The notes: generated by a model not told the origin, from the letters alone. Shown: positions 25,188 through 32,767, numbered from the stretch's first letter. The stretch is DNA of 64,000 bases from Streptomyces marokkonensis (GCF_008312835.1 NZ_VSKS01000003.1:372001-436000), one strand, 5' to 3'. Numbers and translations are program-made.

Positions 25188-25484
25188 GTGCTCAATCGTA
25201 TCCGTCGTACCGTCTCGAACCTCAGGGAGCGGTACCTCTACAAGGGCCGGCATCGCCGCCCTGCCACGCCTGTGCGGCCGGTGGCCGTTTCCCCGGAAGT
25301 CGCTTACGGGGCGGTGCTGCTCCTGCGCCGGCACCGCGAGCACACGGGCGTTCTCGTGGGCGAGGAGACGGCGCTCGTCCGCCCGTACGTACTGGCCAGC
25401 GAGGCGCGCGCACGGCACCGCTCGGCGGTCGTGAGCTGCGCTCCGCTCGCCGGTCCTCGGTACGCCTCGGCGGGTGACCGCTGA
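25188..25484 (+). CDS. Small basic AICE-associated protein
   Basis: A 98-residue basic protein from GTG 25188 (LNRIRRTVSNLRERYLYKGR), with LVGEETALVRPYVLASEARA in the C-terminal half. The V-R-P-Y-V-L-A core is shared with many small hypothetical proteins of Streptomyces elements. It begins 6 nt after the previous stop, and its stop overlaps the next start by one base. Function unknown. Confidence 0.65.
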   Translation: MLNRIRRTVSNLRERYLYKGRHRRPATPVRPVAVSPEVAYGAVLLLRRHREHTGVLVGEETALVRPYVLASEARARHRSAVVSCAPLAGPRYASAGDR

Positions 25485-25687
25485 TGCCTTCCCGCCAACA
25501 GCCCCACACCGCCCGGACAGGGCCCGATTCCTTCCGGTCGACCTCCTGCCGGATCGGTACGCACCACGCCTGTGCGGAGTCGTCCCCGGCCACCGCCCCG
25601 GTCGACGTGCCGGTGATCTACGAAGCCTGCGCCTGCTCGTGCCACACCACCGCCAATTGCCCGGCACCGCCGGAGGCGGCACGGTGA
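25484..25687 (+). CDS. Very small protein with CSCH motif
   Basis: A 67-residue frame whose ATG overlaps the previous stop (TGATG). The C-terminal part YEACACSCHTTANCPAPP has four cysteines and one histidine in 12 residues and could bind a metal. The N-terminal half is Arg/Ser/Pro-rich. Kept because of the tight overlaps at both ends in the operon. Confidence 0.45.
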   Translation: MPSRQQPHTARTGPDSFRSTSCRIGTHHACAESSPATAPVDVPVIYEACACSCHTTANCPAPPEAAR

Positions 25688-25905
25688 GGGGAGCGGCACT
25701 CAGCGGCGCGGTGCTCTCCCCTGTCGAGATCACCTCGGCCAGCGTGCAGCGCGGCGACATCATCCAGGTCGGGGGCCAGCACTGCCGGGTGACTGACCTC
25801 TTCCAGCTGCCCGGCGGAGCCAAACGACTCGTCTTCGACTCGGGTGAGTTGCTGACCATCCACACGGGGACCCGGCTCGTCGCCCTGCGGCTCGTGCGAG
25901 TGTGA
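25684..25905 (+). CDS. Small beta-rich protein
   Basis: A 73-residue protein from GTG 25684, overlapping the previous stop (GTGA). The text ASVQRGDIIQVGGQHCRVTD and LVFDSGELLTIHTGTRLVAL suggests a small beta barrel. Similar proteins of about 70 residues occur in Streptomyces element operons; function unknown. The GntR gene begins 4 nt after its stop. Confidence 0.6.
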   Translation: MRGAALSGAVLSPVEITSASVQRGDIIQVGGQHCRVTDLFQLPGGAKRLVFDSGELLTIHTGTRLVALRLVRV

Positions 25906-25909
25906 GGCG

Positions 25910-26653
25910 GTGATCCCGCCCGTGCCCTCGCGACGCGACGCCATCGCCGATGACCTCCGGGACCGGATCGTCACTGGTCGGCTCAAGCCTGGCGACCGCC
26001 TGCCTTCTGAGGCACATCTGGCCGCGCAGTACATGGTGAGCACGCCGACGCTGCGGAATGCCCTCGCAGTACTCCAGGCGGAAGGCCTCGTCGAGAAGGT
26101 CCACGGCAAAGGGAACTTCGTTCGCCGCCCGTTCCGCAAAATCACGTACGTGGGAGGAGGCCGAACCTCCGGTACACACATCGCGGACCTCGCACCTCTG
26201 AGCGTCACCGTCCGCACCTCCGGGGTTCGGGCCCACGGGCACCTGACGACCCTGCTGAAGATGCCGACCGGCAGCCCTCTGACCGAAATCCTCTGTCTCG
26301 GCCATGAGGACGAGCGGCCCCACAGCCTGGCTCGCATCTACGCCCCTTGCGACCTGGCGCCGGCCGCCGTGCTCCGCGAGTCGCTCCCGTACGAGGCGGT
26401 GGTGACGCGACTGATGGAACTCCGCCCGCCGCTGGCTGAAGTCCGGGAGGAGATCAGCGTCCGCCTCCCCACACCGGAGGAGGCATCCACCCTTCGGATC
26501 AGCTCGGCCCTGACCGTTCTCGCCGTCACCCGCCAGACGGCCGATACCGCTGGACGTGTGGTCGAGGCGGCTCTCCTGGTGCTGCCGGGAGACCGCGCCG
26601 ACGCGGTGTTCACCACTCACCACGTGATCGATGAGAGGGCGGCGGAAGGATGA
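25910..26653 (+). CDS. GntR/HutC-family regulator inside the element operon
   Basis: A 247-residue regulator from GTG 25910 (GTG 25922 is possible). Winged helix: RDAIADDLRDRIVTGRLKPG, YMVSTPTLRNALAVLQAEGL, KVHGKGNFVRRP; UTRA domain: SPLTEILCLGHEDERPHSLA and LPTPEEASTLRISSALTVLA. It is the second GntR gene of this small region and is co-transcribed with the small genes, unlike the divergent one at 24062. Its stop overlaps the following ATG (ATGA). Effector and operators are not apparent. Confidence 0.83.
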   Translation: MIPPVPSRRDAIADDLRDRIVTGRLKPGDRLPSEAHLAAQYMVSTPTLRNALAVLQAEGLVEKVHGKGNFVRRPFRKITYVGGGRTSGTHIADLAPLSVTVRTSGVRAHGHLTTLLKMPTGSPLTEILCLGHEDERPHSLARIYAPCDLAPAAVLRESLPYEAVVTRLMELRPPLAEVREEISVRLPTPEEASTLRISSALTVLAVTRQTADTAGRVVEAALLVLPGDRADAVFTTHHVIDERAAEG

Positions 26654-26943
26654 CGATGTCGAACGAACTACGGCTCCTCCCCTGGACGGGGCCCGAGGGC
26701 AAGCCGTGCTTCCTCAGGACTGATGACAATGGCGGCCACATGTCCCGCCTGGCCGACAACCTCGAGTCAGTACAACTCGGCATGGCGACCGAACTCCTGG
26801 ACCAGGCGTTGGACATGCTCGCCGAGGCCGATACGGACCCGGACGACCTGCGACTCCTGACGAAGGACCTGACTGGAGCTCTGCGGGACACGCTCCGCGT
26901 TGCGACCAGCCGCGGTCACCGCCTGGATAGCCGGTCTGGCTGA
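26650..26943 (+). CDS. Small protein, last gene of the element operon
   Basis: A 97-residue protein starting at ATG 26650 in an ATGA overlap. It opens with NELRLLPWTGPEGKPCFLRT, then MSRLADNLESVQLGMATELL and MLAEADTDPDDLRLLTKDLT. It is mostly helical and acidic after residue 35. I recall homologues as hypothetical proteins next to Streptomyces GntR genes. A strong terminator follows. Confidence 0.6.
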   Translation: MTMSNELRLLPWTGPEGKPCFLRTDDNGGHMSRLADNLESVQLGMATELLDQALDMLAEADTDPDDLRLLTKDLTGALRDTLRVATSRGHRLDSRSG

Positions 26944-26956
26944 CCACCGGAACTGA

Positions 26957-26998
26957 AGAAGCCCACGGCTCTGACCAGATCAGATGCCGTGGGCTTCT
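26957..26998 (+). terminator. Terminator of the 24.9-26.9 kb operon
   Basis: Inverted repeat GAAGCCCACGGC ... GCCGTGGGCTTC with a 16-nt loop, followed by TGTCGTT. Confidence 0.8.
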
Positions 26999-27083
26999 GT
27001 CGTTGCTGGTCGACGTCGGCTGGCTTTGGACGGCCCGGGACGGCCCGGCTTTGCGCGCCCTACCAGCCTAGGAGAGACGACCT

Positions 27084-27303
27084 CTTCGTCCCGAAGCAAC
27101 TTGGGTAGGCGTCTGCAGCGCCATGATCACCCAGGAGTTCCAGTGGTCCCGCACTACGAGCTCGTGACTTGATCTTGTTGCAGTGCCCTGGTCCGGCGTG
27201 ACCGACCTCAGGTCGGTGTGCCTCTCGCCTGCTCCGATGGTCCGCAGGTGTCCGCACTTGTCCGCCGCTGTCCGTTGGCGTTGTCACGCAGTTAGACACG
27301 CAC
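27084..27303. repeat. Dispersed repeat, right copy (pairs with 17146-17275)
   Basis: The left block 27084-27106 equals 17146-17168. The right block from about 27232 (GATGGTCCGCAGGTGTCCGC) matches the second block of the left copy at about 85 percent. About 100 extra bases separate the blocks here. On the minus strand TTCGGGACGAAGAGGTCG is tRNA-Pro-like. The stretch 26999-27318 has no gene that I can support. Confidence 0.55.
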
Positions 27304-27318
27304 CCGGTGGGGACTGCG

Positions 27319-27705
27319 TCACGCCTCTCCAGGCGGGATAAGGCGATCGGCGCTCTCGGCGTCGTCTACGTGCCCGTGCGCGTCGACGGTAATCGGGGTG
27401 GCGCATCCCTTGGCGGTGATCAGCCATGCGAGCACCTGCTCGGTCAGTGGCCCGTTATCCGGTCCCTCGTCCTTCCAGAACGCGCGCCAGCCCCCTCCGG
27501 GTATGGCGGCCACTACCTGGTCGGCTCGCTCCAAGTGGGAGAAGTCTGGGTAGTCCGTTACCGGGCGGCGGGTACCGCGCTGGGGATCGACCACAAGGGC
27601 AACGCCTGACGCCTCGTCCCAGGCGTCCACGTGCACGGTCCGACCGATCATCGTCTCCGTGCCGGTGAAGATCGCGAGCCAACCTGTCCCGTTGAAGTAA
27701 CGCAT
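27319..27705 (-). CDS. Uncharacterised small protein
   Basis: A 128-residue acidic protein starting at ATG 27705 (MRYFNGTGWLAIFTGTETMI), with GRTVHVDAWDEASGVALVVD, HLERADQVVAAIPGGGWRAF and QVLAWLITAKGCATPITVDA. The first part is beta-rich and ends in a Trp-rich strand. No ribosome binding site is evident, and an in-frame extension up to 27825 runs through a tRNA-Gly relic, so the true start is uncertain. Function unknown. Confidence 0.5.
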   Translation of the reverse strand: MRYFNGTGWLAIFTGTETMIGRTVHVDAWDEASGVALVVDPQRGTRRPVTDYPDFSHLERADQVVAAIPGGGWRAFWKDEGPDNGPLTEQVLAWLITAKGCATPITVDAHGHVDDAESADRLIPPGEA

Positions 27706-27766
27706 GCGGTCATCGTCTATGACGCGGCCAGCCTGACCGACCCCGACTTCGTTGCCCCGGTGAGAC

Positions 27767-27782
27767 CTCAGCTTGGGAAGCT
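27767..27782. other. tRNA-Gly anticodon-arm relic
   Basis: Sixteen bases, CTCAGCTTGGGAAGCT, are identical to the anticodon arm of the tRNA-Gly gene (40358-40373). Beyond them the text diverges. Given similar longer copies at 22.04 and 18.36 kb, it is probably a further worn attachment core rather than chance. Confidence 0.4.
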
Positions 27783-28230
27783 TGGAGATGTGCGGCCCTG
27801 CGGTCAAGCCGCCACCAGTTCTCAACGCTGGTCACCAACGAGCGCCCTCTCGCGGCCCCGACACGGTCCGGGGGGACGCTTGTGTATGGGCGGAGATCGT
27901 TGGGCTGCCTTTACCATAAACCCAACATGACTGTCAGCTCTATTCGTTGATCCACCCTGTGAATGACTCTTGCTGATATCGTACGAGTAGCAGGCCATTC
28001 CAGTGCGAGCCGACATGTCGCATTGGAACTGGATGATCCGTGAACCACGACCCGGACTCCTGCCTCCGCCGTCCGTCTGTGGCGCCCATTGGGCATGTCA
28101 CCTGAAAACTCCTTCTCGCACGACCCTGAGTTTTACTGTCGGCGTGGATCTCAGTTCTGACCGTTTCAAGTTGCGGTCGAGCTGAGTGGATTCACCCGAG
28201 TTCGACTGCTGATCAGAAAGTGTCGACCGG
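27783..28230. other. Non-coding stretch
   Basis: About 450 bases with somewhat lower GC than the surroundings and no credible gene, promoter pattern or repeat that I can name. It separates the unknown gene at 27319 from the small membrane protein at 28231. Confidence 0.4.
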
Positions 28231-28431
28231 GTGGATTCTCAGATCATTCTCTCTTTGCTGGCTGCTTCCGGCGTGGTGACCATCCTGTTGTTTGTTGTAC
28301 GGGGAATGCTCGACCAGCTTCCAGAAGTGTTCGCGGCGTGGCAGCGTGTGAAGAAGGCTTATAGGGCGGATGCGTCGCCAGCAGTTGAGGATCGAGACGT
28401 GGAGGATCGCGAGGCGGGCATGCGGGAGTGA
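28231..28431 (+). CDS. Small single-pass membrane protein
   Basis: A 66-residue frame from GTG 28231: one membrane helix (IILSLLAASGVVTILLFVVR), then an amphipathic DQLPEVFAAWQRVKKAYRAD and an acidic end. A short loop of G/T bases upstream gives only a weak ribosome binding site. It directly precedes an integrase remnant, and its stop overlaps that frame. It looks like small membrane proteins of integrative elements. Moderate doubt. Confidence 0.4.
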   Translation: MDSQIILSLLAASGVVTILLFVVRGMLDQLPEVFAAWQRVKKAYRADASPAVEDRDVEDREAGMRE

Positions 28432-28489
28432 TGAGCACGCGATCAGCCGAGCAGCTTGGAGGCGAGTTTTCTCGAAGGCTGCCCCAGCG

Positions 28490-28877
28490 TCGGGCCGGCC
28501 CGTTGCCCGCGCTCTACATCGCGCCGCTGCGCTGGCACCGGATGCGACAGGTGGCGGCTCGGACAAAAGCGCAGGATTCTGCCTACGTCTTCACCACCCG
28601 CACCGGTTGCCCGGTCGAACCGCGGAACGTCTACCGCTCCTTCACGCACGTCGCCCGGTCCGCCGGCCTCCGCGTGATCCGCCTGCACGATGCTCGCCAC
28701 GGCACCGCGACTCTTCTTACGGCGGCCGGGGTCGCGCCCCGTGTCGTGATGGAGATCCTGGGCCACTCGCAGATCAGCATCACCATGGAGATGTACACGC
28801 ACGTCGTGCAGGACACCCAGCGCGAGGCCATGAGCCACATGGATCGGCTGCTGCGGAGGCGTCCCGGTCGTCAGTGA
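28490..28877 (+). pseudogene. Tyrosine recombinase, C-terminal remnant 2
   Basis: About 128 residues match the end of Streptomyces element integrases: PLRWHRMRQVAARTKA, FTTRTGCPVEPRNVYRSFTH, RVIRLHDARHGTATLLTAAG, then MEILGHSQISITMEMYTHVV and QREAMSHMDRLL. The HxxRH box (HDARH), the GHS box and the nucleophilic Tyr (MYTHV) are intact. The N-terminal core-binding domain and first catalytic Arg are absent, and the text before about 28490 is unrelated. A terminator and a tRNA-Arg 3' fragment follow, so the remnant belonged to an element using a tRNA-Arg(CCU) gene. Confidence 0.85.
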
Positions 28878-28908
28878 CCGCCCTCGTTGATTTCAGAAGT
28901 GGATGTCA

Positions 28909-28942
28909 AAGGCCCCGGACCATGATCGGTCGGGGGCCTTTT
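28909..28942 (+). terminator. Terminator after integrase remnant 2
   Basis: Inverted repeat AAAGGCCCCGGACC/GGTCGGGGGCCTTTT around CATGATC, ending in a T-run. Confidence 0.75.
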
Positions 28943-28945
28943 GGC

Positions 28946-28992
28946 TGGTGCCCCCGGCAGGATTCGAACCTGCGACACCCGCTTTAGGAGAG
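28946..28992 (-). repeat. tRNA-Arg(CCU) 3' fragment (attachment site)
   Basis: On the minus strand the text ends GGTTCGAATCC TGCCGGGGGCACCA, with a T arm, acceptor strand and encoded CCA, preceded by TCCTAAA, an anticodon loop for CCU. Upstream of the anticodon the text turns to AGCCTCTC and no D arm or 5' acceptor follows. It is therefore an attachment-site copy, not a gene. The intact tRNA-Arg gene is not in the window. Confidence 0.8.
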
Positions 28993-29066
28993 AGGCTGGG
29001 GCGTCGGGCCGGTGACCTGCCCCTTCGCCGACCGAGCTGGTGGGCACGGATACGCCGACCAGCCAC

Positions 29067-29115
29067 CCTGGTTGACCGCTGCTGACCCCTGCAACTGGCA
29101 CAGATGTGGCACGAG
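29067..29115. repeat. Dispersed short repeat, copy 2 (pairs with 17738-17782)
   Basis: Contains CTGGTTGACCGCTGCTGACC, then CCTGCA and TGTGGCACGAG, matching copy 1 in order and spacing. It lies about 80 bases from the tRNA-Arg fragment. The gap 28993-29340 has no gene that I can support. Confidence 0.45.
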
Positions 29116-29340
29116 CCTAAGCCGATGGCAGTCTGCGGCGCTTCGGGTGCGCTGGGCCCGCAAGCGGAGGTACGCCTCGCTCCGTGCAACCGGTTGATCT
29201 GTAGACGGATCCAGGCGGACTTCCACCCGACAGATCTCGCACGGGCGAGCAAGGTCACTCCTGGGCTGTGAACCTGTAGCCTCTCACTTGTTGTCGGTTG
29301 AGTAATGTAGCAAGGATGCGTGGGGGATAGGGGGAATTCT

Positions 29341-29937
29341 GTGCCATCAGCCGCATATTTGGAGTGGGCAGGCACGAGAAGAAGGAAAATAGACGAGCTA
29401 TTCTCAGTACATGCAAGCGTTGGGGGTACTGGACCCGGCAGGAGGTGGCGGACCAGTCAACTCAACTGGTCCATAACACTGCGCCTGGCTGGAGAGTTCC
29501 AGGGGTTCGCAAGAGATTTGCATGACGAGGCGTCCGATGTGTTATGTGATTCCGTAACTAAAATCGATCCTAGCTTGTCTGTGGTGCTGCGGAGTGGCCT
29601 GTCGCGAGCGCGTAAACTGGATAAGGGAAATGCCCAACCCGCTGCACTTGGTAACGATTTCTCGTACCTAGGTCTGTCGCTTTGGCCAGCGCTCAAGAGG
29701 GCTAACATTAAAGCCGCTAAGTGGAATGATGAGCTTGAGTCGCTCAATATAGCCCGTAATGCAATTGCTCATGACGATCAAGACGAGTTCCTGAAGCTTC
29801 AGCAGCGCAATAGGTATCCGATCACATTGGATGTCATTAAGCGATGGTCTCGCGCTTTGGATGGTCTGGCGATGACGATGGACGCTGTGGTGGGAGACTA
29901 TCTGGCGGGGTTTCTCGGTGGTCAGCGACCGTGGTGA
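29341..29937 (+). CDS. HEPN-like protein (R-x4-H), candidate RNase/defence gene
   Basis: A 198-residue helical protein. GTG 29341 was chosen because AGGGGG lies 6 nt upstream; GTG 29320 is possible. The sequence LNIARNAIAHDDQDEFLKLQ contains R139-x4-H144, the HEPN catalytic pattern, placed in a C-terminal helix after long helices (LNWSITLRLAGEFQGFARDL; LWPALKRANIKAAKWNDELE). HEPN domains often act as metal-independent RNases in toxin-antitoxin and phage-defence units. The base composition is clearly poorer in GC than the neighbours, with AT-rich codons such as ATT, AAA and ATA, suggesting recent transfer. It is paired with the gene at 29946, 8 nt downstream. Confidence 0.6.
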   Translation: MPSAAYLEWAGTRRRKIDELFSVHASVGGTGPGRRWRTSQLNWSITLRLAGEFQGFARDLHDEASDVLCDSVTKIDPSLSVVLRSGLSRARKLDKGNAQPAALGNDFSYLGLSLWPALKRANIKAAKWNDELESLNIARNAIAHDDQDEFLKLQQRNRYPITLDVIKRWSRALDGLAMTMDAVVGDYLAGFLGGQRPW

Positions 29938-29945
29938 GGAGAATG

Positions 29946-30578
29946 ATGGACATCCCGGAGCCTGGCGCGGAAGTGCAGGTGCCATGGGGGCTTGACATGC
30001 TGCTTGGAACTGTCCAGCGGACCTATGACACGGGGCGAGGGCCGCAAGCAGTCGTTCGAGTCCACGTTCCTGGCGTGAGCGGTTCCAGTGTTGATGACGT
30101 AACTGTGACGCTACCCGTTAGTGCGCTGGAGCCGGTTCCGGAGTCTGGTGGCCCAGAGGAGGCTGCTGGATCATGGGTTAGCGGACTCGCTTACGAGCGC
30201 CAAGTGATTCCGCAGCTAGAGACTATCCTGATGAAAATTGATCCCACAGGGAAAACGCGTGTCGCCATTGAAGCGCTGGATCCAGGACATGATTTCTATG
30301 TGTATCGGGCGCTACCTCGATCGTCGGCGATCAATATTCTTTGCTTCGGGGTAATTAAGTACACTCAAAGAAGCACCTTCCCGATAAGTCGCATACAGGA
30401 AGACTTGCGCAAATTTCGCGGAATGGACAAGCCGTTGCTGCTTATCGCGAATGCGGATGTGACGCAGCAAGGTAAGAAGGTTCTTGCGTCTAGTGACCTC
30501 AGGGTAGTTTGGCAAAAATGGCGTACTGAAAGTGACAACTCGGAACTTGAGGCGGCGCTGGCGAGTTTGCTTCGGTAA
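29946..30578 (+). CDS. Partner of HEPN-like gene: SH3/KOW-like plus possible nuclease-like domain
   Basis: A 210-residue protein, start ATG 29946 (AGGAG 4 nt upstream; ATG 29943 is adjacent). Residues 1-65 look like a small beta barrel (GAEVQVPWGLDMLLGTVQRT; VTVTLPVSALEPV). The C-terminal 130 residues contain KTRVAIEALDPGHDFYVYRA, INILCFGVIKYTQRSTFPIS and KPLLLIANADVTQQGKKVLA, a strand/helix order resembling restriction-endonuclease-like folds. However, the expected E-x-K after the central strand reads V-I-K, so activity is doubtful. It shares the low GC of its neighbour. Role unknown; it may be the partner, regulator or effector of the HEPN protein. Confidence 0.5.
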   Translation: MDIPEPGAEVQVPWGLDMLLGTVQRTYDTGRGPQAVVRVHVPGVSGSSVDDVTVTLPVSALEPVPESGGPEEAAGSWVSGLAYERQVIPQLETILMKIDPTGKTRVAIEALDPGHDFYVYRALPRSSAINILCFGVIKYTQRSTFPISRIQEDLRKFRGMDKPLLLIANADVTQQGKKVLASSDLRVVWQKWRTESDNSELEAALASLLR

Positions 30579-30747
30579 TGTCCTGGTCAGCGGATTTCCA
30601 AGGGCGGTCCGCAGCTGTCCGGCACAGTCACATACCTAGCTTTCACGGCGACCCCGTCGCCGCGTAGTGACCACCGGTCATGAGAACGAGTGAGGTCGGT
30701 GGAGTCTTAATGGCCGAGTCAAGGCCTCTCCTGGGGCGCTGTCACTG

Positions 30748-31026
30748 TCAGGCGTCGTGGTCGGCGGCCTCTTCGAGCAGGTCCATGGCGTGGTTGTGGA
30801 AGCGGCGTTCGGCGTCGCGGCACGGGGCGTTGAAGAAGGCTCGTTGAGCTTCGGCAAGATCGCAGTGCAGCAGGCCCATGGTCACGAAGACGGCTTCCAC
30901 TCCGTGACACCCGTTGTCCTTGAGGAACTGCTGGAGTGCGTCCGTGTCGCCGGTTGCCTCCCAGACGGGCCGGGCGGTTTCCTGCATGGCAGCGATGCGC
31001 GCTGGTCGTTCTGCGTCGAAGCCCAC
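30748..31026 (-). CDS. Small uncharacterised protein beside IS110
   Basis: A 92-residue helical protein from GTG 31026 (GAGAGGCGG upstream): GFDAERPARIAAMQETARPV, DTDALQQFLKDNGCHGVEAV, FVTMGLLHCDLAEAQRAFF and a C-terminal RRFHNHAMDLLEEAADHDA. I do not recognise a domain. It lies between the HEPN unit and the decayed IS110 element and could be cargo. Confidence 0.5.
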   Translation of the reverse strand: MGFDAERPARIAAMQETARPVWEATGDTDALQQFLKDNGCHGVEAVFVTMGLLHCDLAEAQRAFFNAPCRDAERRFHNHAMDLLEEAADHDA

Positions 31027-31090
31027 TGGGGTCCGCCTCTCTGGTTTGGCCCGCAGGCTATCGCCAGGTAAGCAGGGTGCGCTGGCCTGT

Positions 31091-32294
31091 TTAGGCGGCT
31101 TGGGCGACGGGTGGATGGAGGGTGAAAGGCCTGTTGTCACGCAAGAGCGCCCACAGGACGTCGGCACGTCGGCGAGCGAGGGCGATGACGGCCTGGACGT
31201 GCTTGCAGCCCTCGGCTCGCTTCTTCACGTAGTAATCGCGGTTGGGGCCTTCGCGGATGATGCTGGTCTGGGCGGACAGATAGAAGACGCGGCGGAGGCG
31301 TCGGCTGTATCGCTTGGGGCGGTGGAAGTTACCGGTGCGGCGTCCGGAGTCGCGGGGGACGGGGACAAGGCCGGCGGCGGAGGCGAGGTGGCCCGCGTTG
31401 GCGTACGTGCCCAGGTCACCGGCTGCGACGATGAACTCGGATCCCCAGGATGGGGCCCATGCCCGGCAGGGACTCGATGATGTGGGCCTGGGGGTGAGTG
31501 CGGAAGGTCTGCCGGATCTGCTGGTCGATGTGCTTGAGCCGGTCGTCCAGGGCGAGGATCTGTGTGGCGATCTCCGCGACGATGCCGGCGGCGACATCTT
31601 GGCCCGGCAGCGTGGTGTGCTGAGTCCTGGCGGCTTGCAGTGCGGTGGTGGCGATTGCGTCGGGGTTGCGGACGTTGCGTCCCTTGAGCCAGGCGGTGAG
31701 GCGGGCTTGGCCGTGGCGGCGTATGGCTGCCGGGGTCTGGTGGCGGGTGAGCAGGATGAGCGCGCCCTTGTGGTCGGCGTAGTCGAAGGCCCGTTCCAGG
31801 GCGGGGAAGATCCCGGTGAGCATGTCGCGGAGCCGGTTGAGCATGCGGACGCGGTCGGCGATCAGGTCGGTGCGGTGGGCGGTCAGCAAAGCCAGATCGG
31901 CTGCCAGCTGGGCGGGGACATCGATGGAGGTGAAGTCCCGCCGCAGGCGTGCGGTTTCTGCGATCACGTAGGCGTCCCGGGCGTCGGTCTTGGCTTCACC
32001 GCGGTAGGAGCCGGACATCCGGTTGACCGTCCGGCCGGGGACATAGAGAGCCTGTTGGCCGTGGGCGGCGAGCAAGGCCAGTAACAGTGCGGACGCGGTG
32101 CCGGCGATGTCAACGGCCCAGTGGACCTGGTCGGCAAGGGCGAGGATCTCGCCGAGGGCGGTCAGAATCGCGCTCTCGTCGTTGGGGACCTTCTTGCTCC
32201 AGATCGTTGTCCCGGTTTCGTCGACTGCGGTGAGCCAGTGATGGGCTTTACCGGCGTCGATTCCGACCCAGAGGCGGGTGAGCTGCTTGGCCAT
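31091..32294 (-). pseudogene. IS110-family transposase, frameshifted (element 1)
   Basis: Start ATG 32294 with AGGAG upstream. The N-terminal RuvC-like DEDD domain is clear: RLWVGIDAGKAHHWLTAVDE (first Asp), then VPGRTVNRMSGSYRGEAKTD and ARDAYVIAETARLRRDF. The frame runs to ESLPGMGPILG near 31440, where one extra base shifts it. The C-terminal domain continues in another frame: FIVAAGDLGTYANAGHLASA, then AGLVPVPRDSGRRTGNFHRP with the conserved Ser region and QAVIALARRRADVLWALLRD. Total length about 400 residues as in the family. One single-base lesion separates it from an intact transposase. A second IS110-type gene follows upstream at 32768. Confidence 0.88.
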
Positions 32295-32767
32295 GTGCGT
32301 CTCCTCGGTTCTGGCAGCATGCCGTTCGGCCCGAGGAACACCCGCCGTCAGCTCCGTAAAAAGCGATCGATGCGCAGATCTCAATCAGCGGCCAGGCGTC
32401 CCGAAGAGCGGGGCGGCCACTCCACCGGAGCCACTTGGGCAAGCGACTTTAGAGCCACACCCCACTCTTCCGGACCGCCAAACAACTTACGGAGCGGCTT
32501 TGGGGTGGCGCTGCTTTGGCGCGAGTGATCATGGCCCCGTAAGCTTCCGGCGCGTCGGGCAGTCTGTGGACCTGCCCGGTAAAGCACGACGTTGGGGCCA
32601 TGATCTGCGAGGCTCGCGCCAAAGTGGCTCCGTAAAGCCGCGTAGCCGACCGCCCCAGCCACGACGTACCTCTTCTCTGGCATCAGACGGCTGATTGCTG
32701 TGTGCGCGGCGCGGGCGTCGGCCGGGCTGGTGCGGGGCGGAGACAGACATCCGATGCGGTTGATCAG
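32295..32767. other. Non-coding spacer between the two IS110-family genes
   Basis: About 470 bases without a gene. As the flank 5' of transposase 1 it would contain that element's left end, where IS110-group elements encode their bridge RNA. As the 3' flank of transposase 2 it would contain that element's right end. The dominant feature is the large palindrome at 32514-32624. Further C-rich and GTAAG-containing short repeats (CTTACGGAGCGGCTTT at 32486-32501, GGCTCCGTAAAGCCGCG at 32627-32643) are partly complementary and extend the fold. Confidence 0.5.
32514..32624. repeat. 111-nt stem-loop, candidate IS110 bridge RNA or MITE
   Basis: Arms CTTTGGCGCGAG (32514-32525) and CTCGCGCCAAAG (32613-32624) are perfect complements. 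Inside, GATCATGGCCCC (32527-32538) pairs with GGGGCCATGATC (32594-32605), and inside that CGGGCAG/CTGCCCG forms a smaller hairpin. A one-base and a seven-base bulge separate the outer stems. Size and position beside an IS110-type transposase fit a structured non-coding RNA; a miniature inverted-repeat element is the alternative. Confidence 0.5.

Noticed and set aside
24898-26943. The small-gene operon as a CRISPR-associated or toxin-antitoxin operon
   Set aside because: No Cas, RelE/MazF, VapC or HTH-antitoxin motifs are present; gene sizes and GntR context fit integrative-element regulatory genes better.
31091-31450. IS110 element 1 as a case of programmed frameshifting
   Set aside because: No slippery heptamer is seen at the shift, and IS110-family transposases are normally made from a single frame, so a lesion is more likely.
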